DNA of 64,000 nt from Bradyrhizobium quebecense (GTDB lineage: Bacteria > Pseudomonadota > Alphaproteobacteria > Rhizobiales > Xanthobacteraceae), in the NCBI RefSeq assembly GCF_013373795.3, contig NZ_CP088022.1, positions 7,192,001-7,256,000 on the forward strand, given 5' to 3'. Below are positions 58,878 through 64,000 of the stretch, piece after piece. A model generated the notes under the pieces. It saw only the letters and a list, made by a program, of their open reading frames with translations. It was not told where the DNA came from and ran no database searches. The position numbers and the translations under genes were made by a program. Numbering within the stretch: position 1 is the stretch's first letter; each line of letters opens with the position of its first letter.

Positions 58878-59537
58878 ATGGACACGTCGAGCACGATCGC
58901 GATGTTTCTGCATTTCGGCGTGGTGGGTATCGGCTGCCTCGCCGTCGCCGAGAAGTTCATTCCGCTGCTGCCGTCCTACGTGCTGCTGATGCTGCTCGGC
59001 TTGACGGTCTCCGACGGCACGATGCTTGCGATGACCATCCTCGCGACCAGCGCCGGGTCGGTCGTCGGTGCCATCGGCTGGTATGGGCTCGGGCGCGCGC
59101 TCGGCTCGCGGCGCATCGAAGGGCTGGTGGCGCGCTATGGCAAGTTCGTGTTGCTGCGGCCTTCACTCTACCGACAGCTCACCGACGCCTATCGCGGCAA
59201 TCATTTCTGGGTGACGCTGATCGGTCAGACGCTGCCCACCGTGCGGATTTACCTCGCTCTCCCAGCCGGTGTGTTGCACCTGGAGCCACGCGCCTTCGTG
59301 ATGGGAACGGCGATCGGTACCGTGATCTGGAACATGCCGTTCCTCACGCTTGGCTATGTCCTGCGCGGCAGCGGTCACGATCCGATCAGCCTTGGCTTCT
59401 GGGTGGTGGTCATCCTGATCGCTGTGGAGGTCGCGCTCTTCCTCGGATTTCGCTTCTACAAGCGCTCGCTCGGGCCGCGCCCTCTCGGGAAGCCGCGCGC
59501 GCTCCCCTCTCGCTTGCCGGTGGAGGAAGGCGTATGA
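58878..59537 (+). CDS. DedA-family membrane protein
   Basis: The 219-residue product has four to five membrane helices and the DedA/SNARE-associated layout: FHFGVVGIGCLAVAEKFIPL-like opening, SAGSVVGAIGWYGLGRALGS and IGQTLPTVRIYLALPAGVLH. DedA proteins are proposed to move phospholipids such as undecaprenyl phosphate or phosphatidylethanolamine across the membrane. The ATG at 58878 lies ten bases after the preceding gene. It overlaps the next gene by four bases. Confidence 0.88.
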   Translation: MDTSSTIAMFLHFGVVGIGCLAVAEKFIPLLPSYVLLMLLGLTVSDGTMLAMTILATSAGSVVGAIGWYGLGRALGSRRIEGLVARYGKFVLLRPSLYRQLTDAYRGNHFWVTLIGQTLPTVRIYLALPAGVLHLEPRAFVMGTAIGTVIWNMPFLTLGYVLRGSGHDPISLGFWVVVILIAVEVALFLGFRFYKRSLGPRPLGKPRALPSRLPVEEGV

Positions 59538-60637
59538 GAGCCCTGTTATCCCGCCTGAGGCCGGGCTCGGATACGCTCGAGCGCGCTGCCGCGACGCTGC
59601 TGGTCCTGGCAGCGAGCTATCAGTTCGGTCACGCGGCTTCGGGCGGGAGATATCGCGCGGCTGAGTTCGCGCTGCTGGTGCTTATCGCAGGCATCTATTG
59701 GCACCGCTCGATCTTCAGGCGATGCGCCAGCCGCGATGTCACGAAAGTTCTCGCGGGATTGGCCGAGGCCATGGCGGCGGCGTTTCGGCCGGACGGCGGC
59801 ATGCACGGGGCTGGCGATCGCGCGGACGGCAGGCGGGTCTCGCCGCGCGACGTCGTCAAGGTCAGGAGCCTGTTCGTCTCCGACGTCCATCTCGGAACCC
59901 GGGGATGCCAGGCTGAGCGGTTGATCGACTTCCTCCGCCACCATGATGCCGAAACGGTGTTCCTGGTCGGCGACATCGTCGATGGCTGGTGTCTGCGGTC
60001 GAGCTGGTACTGGCCCACGGCGCACAATGCCGTTGTGCGGGAGCTGATCGAGCTCGCGCAACGGGGCCGTCGCCTGGTCTGCATTCCCGGCAATCACGAC
60101 GAGTTTCTGCGTGACTATGCCGGCGCGGCGTTCTGCGGCGTCGAGATTGCCGAACGGGCGATCCATCGTGGCCTCGACGGTCGCGACTACCTCGTCGTTC
60201 ACGGCGATCATTTCGATCTCGTGGTGCGGCATGCGCGCTGGCTCGCGCTGATCGGCGATGTCGGCTATCGGGCGGCGCTGGCCTGCAACGTCTGGCTCAA
60301 CTGGATCAGGCGCCGATTTGGGTTCGGCTATTGGTCGTTCTCGTCCTGGGCGAAATTGCGGGTCAAGAATGCGGTCAACCACATCGGCCGGTTCGAGGAG
60401 GTGCTGTCATCGGAAGCCGCGCGCAGCAACGTTCAAGGCGTGATCTGCGGCCACATCCACCACGCGGCGCTGCACGACGATTTCGGCGTCCGCTACATCA
60501 ACACCGGGGATTGGGTGGAGTCGTGCACGGGCGTGGTCGAACGCTATGACGGGCAGTTTGAAATCGTCCGATGGACGGAAGCGCGGGCGGCGTTGAATAG
60601 GGCAGACCTCGCGCCGCTCACGCAGGCGGCCGCCTGA
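59534..60637 (+). CDS. PlcP/LpxH-like metallophosphoesterase with N-terminal membrane segment
   Basis: The 367-residue product has two hydrophobic helices near the N-terminus (about 18-55) and a calcineurin-like domain (about 113-345). The metal-binding motifs are SDVHLGT, GDIVDGW, GNHDEF, HGDHFD and GHIHHA. This is the UDP-2,3-diacylglucosamine diphosphatase-like group, which in rhizobia includes phospholipase C PlcP. The gene order (followed by a GT4 transferase) favours PlcP over LpxH. The membrane extension before the domain is unusual. It overlaps both neighbours (4 bases and 1 base). Confidence 0.8.
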   Translation: MRALLSRLRPGSDTLERAAATLLVLAASYQFGHAASGGRYRAAEFALLVLIAGIYWHRSIFRRCASRDVTKVLAGLAEAMAAAFRPDGGMHGAGDRADGRRVSPRDVVKVRSLFVSDVHLGTRGCQAERLIDFLRHHDAETVFLVGDIVDGWCLRSSWYWPTAHNAVVRELIELAQRGRRLVCIPGNHDEFLRDYAGAAFCGVEIAERAIHRGLDGRDYLVVHGDHFDLVVRHARWLALIGDVGYRAALACNVWLNWIRRRFGFGYWSFSSWAKLRVKNAVNHIGRFEEVLSSEAARSNVQGVICGHIHHAALHDDFGVRYINTGDWVESCTGVVERYDGQFEIVRWTEARAALNRADLAPLTQAAA

Positions 60638-61665
60638 TGCGCGTGCTGGTGGCAACCGACGCCTGGCGGCCGCAGATCAATGGTGTGGTCCGCTCGCTCG
60701 AATATCTCGCCAGTGAAGCGCCGTCGCTCGGCGCGGAAATCAGCTTCTTGACGCCGGCCGATTTCCGCACGGTGCCGTTGCCCGGCTATCCGGAGATCCG
60801 GCTCGCGCTGCCGACGGTCGGGCGTATCGCGCGCGCGATCGCGGCTGCGCGCCCGGACTCGGTGCACATCGCGACCGAAGGTCCGATCGGCTGGATCAGC
60901 CGGCATGTCTGCCGGACGCGCGGCTATCCGTTCACGACCAGCTATCACACGCGCTTTCCCGAATATCTCGCCGCGCGGCTGCCGGTCCCGCTGCGGTGGA
61001 GCTACGCGGCGTTGCGCCGTTTCCATAACGGTGGAGACGGCATCATGGTCGGCTCGCCGTCGCTCGAGCAGGCGTTGAAGGCGCATGGCTTCCGCAAATT
61101 GATGCCATGGTCGCGCGGCGTCGATGCCGAGCTGTTTTGCCCGCGGACAGAGCGGCCGCTCGCCTTCCCGGAGCCGGTGTTTTTGTATGTCGGCCGCGTC
61201 GCGGTCGAGAAGAATCTCGATGCCTTTCTCGGTCTCGACCTGCCGGGCTCGAAGGTCGTGGTCGGGGACGGGCCGCTGCGCAGCAGTTTGCAGGTCCGGT
61301 TTCCGCACGTCCATTTTCTCGGCACGCGCACGGGCCGCGCGCTCGCCGATGTCTATGCGTCCGCCGACGTCATGGTATTTCCAAGTCTGACCGATACGTT
61401 CGGGATGGTGATTCTCGAGGCGCTGGCCAGCGGCCTGCCGGTTGCGGCCTTTCCGGTGATGGGGCCGCTCGACGTGATCGGCAAGTCCGGCTGCGGTTGC
61501 CTCGATCACGATCTGCGTCGCGCGGCGCTCGGTGCGCTGCTGGTGCCGCGCGAGAAATGCCGCGCCCAGGCCCTGACCTTCACCTGGCAGGAAAGCGTGC
61601 GTCAGTTCCTCGACAATATCGGGCGGGCGCACGCCTCGCCGTCGCGCGCAGCAGCCGCGGGCTGA
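60637..61665 (+). CDS. GT4-family glycosyltransferase, candidate glycolipid synthase
   Basis: The 342-residue GT-B enzyme has an N-terminal acceptor domain (ATDAWRPQINGVVRSLEYLA, TSYHTRFPEYLAAR) and a C-terminal donor domain. The latter shows VFLYVGRVAVEKNLDAFLGL and FPSLTDTFGMVILEALASGL, the E-x7-E motif of GT4. It resembles alpha-mannosyl/glucuronosyl transferases acting on diacylglycerol. It shares one base with the metallophosphoesterase stop (TGATG). A pairing of PlcP with such a transferase is known in Agrobacterium, where it makes phosphate-free lipids. The sugar donor here is not determined. Confidence 0.85.
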   Translation: MRVLVATDAWRPQINGVVRSLEYLASEAPSLGAEISFLTPADFRTVPLPGYPEIRLALPTVGRIARAIAAARPDSVHIATEGPIGWISRHVCRTRGYPFTTSYHTRFPEYLAARLPVPLRWSYAALRRFHNGGDGIMVGSPSLEQALKAHGFRKLMPWSRGVDAELFCPRTERPLAFPEPVFLYVGRVAVEKNLDAFLGLDLPGSKVVVGDGPLRSSLQVRFPHVHFLGTRTGRALADVYASADVMVFPSLTDTFGMVILEALASGLPVAAFPVMGPLDVIGKSGCGCLDHDLRRAALGALLVPREKCRAQALTFTWQESVRQFLDNIGRAHASPSRAAAAG

Positions 61666-61668
61666 CTA

Positions 61669-61765
61669 GAGCGCGATGAGATCAGGTTGAATCGTCATCG
61701 CGCTTTAGCTTCTTGTTTGAGCATGATGTTTTCGGAAAACCGCTTCACACTTTTCCGGATCACGC
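61669..61765. repeat. Palindromic intergenic element of rhizobial type
   Basis: GCGCGATGA and TCATCGCGC form a perfect nine-pair stem at 61671-61703. A second structure is built on GCATGATGTTTTCGGAAAAC and CTTTTCCGGATCACGC. Elements with this second half are very frequent between genes in Rhizobiales. It separates two convergent genes. Confidence 0.7.
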
Positions 61766-61766
61766 T

Positions 61767-62897
61767 TTAGCTGCTCAGCAGCTCCGTGATCAGCCCGGCT
61801 GCCTTGATTCCGGTCCCGCTGATGATGACGACGGTGCGCTCTGCCGGCCGGATCGCGCCGCGCTCCTCCAGGACGTCGAGTGCGGCGGCGGCCGAGGCCG
61901 AGGTCGGCTCGACGAACAGGCCGGTACGCGCCAGCCGCTTCAATGCGGCGACGATGCCGTCTTCGGGAATTGCGACCGTGCCGCCGCCGCTCTCCTTCAG
62001 CGCCGCGATCATCTGCTTCAGGCGTAGCGGATGCTTGATCGCGGTGCCCTCGGCGATGGTCTTGCGGACCGCGCGATCGACCGGCGTGTCGACGCCGGCC
62101 GCGAAGCTGGCATCGACCGGCGAGCAGTTGAGCGGCTGGGCCGCGAACAGCCGCGGCAGCCGCGCGATCTGTCCGGCCGCGAGCAGCTCCTTGAAGCCGA
62201 TATAGCAGCCGAGCAGGCTGCTGCCGGCACCGACCGGCATGATGACATTGTCGGGCGCGGTGAAGCCAAAGTCTTCCCAGATCTCGTAGGCCAGCGACTT
62301 GGTGCCTTGCAGGAAGAACGGCTGCCAGTTGTGGCTGGAGTAGAAGATCTGCTTCGACTGGCGGATCGCCTCCGCCTCGGACTCCTCGCGCGGGCCTTCG
62401 ACCAGCTGCACCTCGGCGCCGAAGGCGTGCATCTGCGCCACCTTCATCGGCGATGTCGTCGCCGGCGCAAGGATCCTGACCCGCATGCCGCCCGCCGCGC
62501 CATAGGCCGAGACCGACGCGCCGCCATTGCCGGAAGAGTCCTCCAGCACCGCGTCGACGCCGAGCTGGCGCAGGAACGACAGCATCACGGTGGTGCCGCG
62601 ATCCTTGAAACTTGCGGTCGGATTGAACCATTCGAGCTTGAAATGCGGCCGCAGATCGCCCCACGCCTTTTCGACCGCGGGTGTGCAGCCTTCACCCATC
62701 GTGATCGGCTGCTTGATCTCGACCGGCAGCGCCGCGCGATAGCGCCACAGCGAGCGCGTCCCGCGATCGACCTCGTCGCGGGAGATGCCGGGCAGCGCTG
62801 TGACGAGCAGCGGCTTGCCCTCGTCGGAGCACCAGCGCGGGACATCCAGCGGATAGAGCTTGCCGTTGAGCGGGTCGATGTAGCTGGGTGATGGCAT
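61767..62897 (-). CDS. Threonine-synthase-like PLP-dependent enzyme
   Basis: The 376-residue fold type II PLP enzyme has the cofactor lysine Lys98 in FNPTASFKDRG. The phosphate-binding loop is SSGNGGASVSAYGAAGG, followed by MPVGAGSSLLGCYIGF and the late VVIISGTGIKAAG. The closest family is threonine synthase (homoserine phosphate to threonine), but relatives make cysteate or act as ammonia-lyases. No thrA or thrB is beside it. The ATG at 62897 (MPSPSYIDPLNGKLYP) is chosen; the upstream frame overlaps the next gene region without likeness. Confidence 0.82.
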   Translation of the reverse strand: MPSPSYIDPLNGKLYPLDVPRWCSDEGKPLLVTALPGISRDEVDRGTRSLWRYRAALPVEIKQPITMGEGCTPAVEKAWGDLRPHFKLEWFNPTASFKDRGTTVMLSFLRQLGVDAVLEDSSGNGGASVSAYGAAGGMRVRILAPATTSPMKVAQMHAFGAEVQLVEGPREESEAEAIRQSKQIFYSSHNWQPFFLQGTKSLAYEIWEDFGFTAPDNVIMPVGAGSSLLGCYIGFKELLAAGQIARLPRLFAAQPLNCSPVDASFAAGVDTPVDRAVRKTIAEGTAIKHPLRLKQMIAALKESGGGTVAIPEDGIVAALKRLARTGLFVEPTSASAAAALDVLEERGAIRPAERTVVIISGTGIKAAGLITELLSS

Positions 62898-62910
62898 CTC
62901 AGTTCGGTCC

Positions 62911-63567
62911 TCAAGGGGCGCGCCGGCCGGACAAGTCGCGACCGAGCATGAAAGCCGGCAAGGTCGCAAGGCTGTCACGAACCATGATCGGGGCGGGCGC
63001 CCCATCCGGCAGGTTCATTGCGGCCCGATTATGCCACCAAGTCGGCAGATGCACACGTGCCGTGCCGAACAGATCATAGGCTGACCCCGCGACGAACAGG
63101 CATCGATTGGCCGGGACCGGCAGTTCATCGAGCGCGAGCTGATAGGGTTGCGGCTGCGGCTTGTAATAGCCGGCGCGCTCGGCCGTCACGAACACCGTGA
63201 AGGGAACGCCGATGCGATCGGCGGCGATGCGGCCGAGCCGCTCCGAGCAGTTGGTCACGACGCCGAGCGCGACGCCGGCATCGTGCAGCGTTTGCAGAAC
63301 ATCGCGAACTTCGGGCCAGGGATCGAGCTCCGCGTAGCGCGCGCCAAGCTCCGCCGCCCGTTCGAACGGCAGCCCGACATTGCGCGCCGCCTCGCCCACC
63401 AGATCCTCATAGGGACGATAGCGACCGGTGGCGTAGGTGTTCTGGAGATACTCGGCCCGCCAGCGCAGCCCTGCTTGATCGGAGCCTGCGACCTTGTTCC
63501 AAAGTGTCCAGCTGTCGAGCAGCGCGGTCAGCAGATCGAACAGAATGGCGTCATAGGCTCGGGTCAT
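62911..63567 (-). CDS. HAD-superfamily hydrolase, haloacid dehalogenase-like
   Basis: The 218-residue product has HAD motif I in ILFDLLTALLDSW, motif II VVTNCSERLG, motif III lysine in YYKPQPQPYQLAL and motif IV FVAGSAYDLFG. The helical cap is the type II haloacid-dehalogenase form. Motif I reads DLLTA, lacking the second Asp of phosphatases, as in dehalogenases. A GGAG site eight bases before 63567 supports this start. It lies between two PLP-enzyme genes and is probably co-transcribed. Confidence 0.82.
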   Translation of the reverse strand: MTRAYDAILFDLLTALLDSWTLWNKVAGSDQAGLRWRAEYLQNTYATGRYRPYEDLVGEAARNVGLPFERAAELGARYAELDPWPEVRDVLQTLHDAGVALGVVTNCSERLGRIAADRIGVPFTVFVTAERAGYYKPQPQPYQLALDELPVPANRCLFVAGSAYDLFGTARVHLPTWWHNRAAMNLPDGAPAPIMVRDSLATLPAFMLGRDLSGRRAP

Positions 63568-63584
63568 CGGCTGCGCTCCGTCTG

Positions 63585-64000
63585 CTACCATCCGCGAAAT
63601 CGCTCCCATTGCCTGACCGAGCCGGAGCCGGCGGCGACGACATGATAGCGGTCGTGCTGGGCTCCGGTGGCGCAGGCATGGTTCGGCAGGATCCGCACCT
63701 TCGTGCCGACCGGCAACGTCACCTGCGACGCGGTGCTGCCGGGGCGGAGGGCGATGATGCCGTGCTCCTGATTGGTTTCGGTCACGATCAAATCGGGATA
63801 GGGCCGTCCATCGATGTCGCAGACGATGCCATAGCCCTGGTCGATCGGCTGCTTCGCGGTGCCGCGATCGCGCGACAGCGCCATCCAGCCGGCGTCGATA
63901 AAGGTCCAGCCGCGATCGGCGCGATGGCCGATCACCGTCGCGAGCACCGACAGCGCGATGTCTTCGACCGCGCAGACCCCGATCCCGGCCATCACCAGGT
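63585..64000 (-). CDS. D-threonine/D-serine aldolase-dehydratase-like enzyme, 5' truncated
   Basis: Only the C-terminal part is inside the window. It carries the metal-binding signature of DSD1/D-threonine aldolases, VRILPNHACATGAQHDRYHV (His and Cys ligands), and FIDAGWMALSRDRGTA. The N-terminal alanine-racemase-like barrel with the PLP lysine lies beyond base 64000. Family members cleave D-beta-hydroxy amino acids or deaminate D-serine. It is upstream of the HAD gene, 17 bases apart. Confidence 0.85.
   Translation of the reverse strand, partial: LVMAGIGVCAVEDIALSVLATVIGHRADRGWTFIDAGWMALSRDRGTAKQPIDQGYGIVCDIDGRPYPDLIVTETNQEHGIIALRPGSTASQVTLPVGTKVRILPNHACATGAQHDRYHVVAAGSGSVRQWERFRGW

Overview
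The window looks like a chromosomal segment of a Bradyrhizobium-type alphaproteobacterium (Nitrobacteraceae, Rhizobiales). The evidence is the high GC content, the atpHAGDC operon without F0 genes, the rplU-rpmA / obgE-proB-proA-nadD-rsfS-rlmH-envC-ctpA gene order, intergenic palindromic repeats of the kind common in this group, and a FixK/FNR-type box. This assignment rests on gene content and recognition by eye, not on a database search.

Layout. (1) 1-27 kb is a conserved housekeeping core: the end of lpdA, xerC, priA, an RlpA-like protein, the ATP synthase F1 operon, two RppH-like Nudix genes, a long minus-strand series from obgE down to rppH (GTPase, proline synthesis, NAD synthesis, ribosome maturation, cell-wall remodelling), and rplU-rpmA with a recognisable promoter, leader and terminator. 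(2) 27-31.5 kb holds a GlxA-type regulator divergent from a short-chain dehydrogenase, a ROK-type protein whose halves appear to be in swapped order, and a frameshifted alpha/beta hydrolase. (3) 31.7-39.8 kb begins at a tRNA-Ser(CGA) and is patchy: two tandem carboxymuconolactone-decarboxylase-like genes beside a gutted LysR gene, an ArsR/MFS efflux pair with a candidate operator, a VIT1/CCC1 remnant, and a P1B-5-type metal ATPase with a C-terminal hemerythrin domain behind a FixK/FNR-like box. This part looks accessory and partly decayed. (4) 39.8-52 kb has an ABC-F ATPase, a YegD-like Hsp70, a glucose-oxidation pair (PQQ glucose dehydrogenase and OprB porin), and a methyltransferase / SRPBCC / LysR / MFS / aldo-keto reductase group. 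(5) 51.6-55.8 kb is a Baeyer-Villiger monooxygenase plus serine esterase cassette with a divergent AraC regulator. (6) 55.9-61.7 kb has an OmpR/EnvZ-type two-component system and a four-gene plus-strand operon (PmtA-like methyltransferase, DedA, PlcP/LpxH-like metallophosphoesterase, GT4 glycosyltransferase) that suggests membrane-lipid remodelling. (7) 61.7-64 kb has a threonine-synthase-like PLP enzyme, a HAD hydrolase and a partial D-threonine-aldolase-like enzyme.

I saw no CRISPR array, insertion sequence, phage genes or rRNA. The strongest candidates for something under-described are the apparently circularly permuted ROK protein, the oxygen-responsive-looking control of the P1B-5 ATPase beside a decayed VIT1 gene, and the lipid-remodelling operon.
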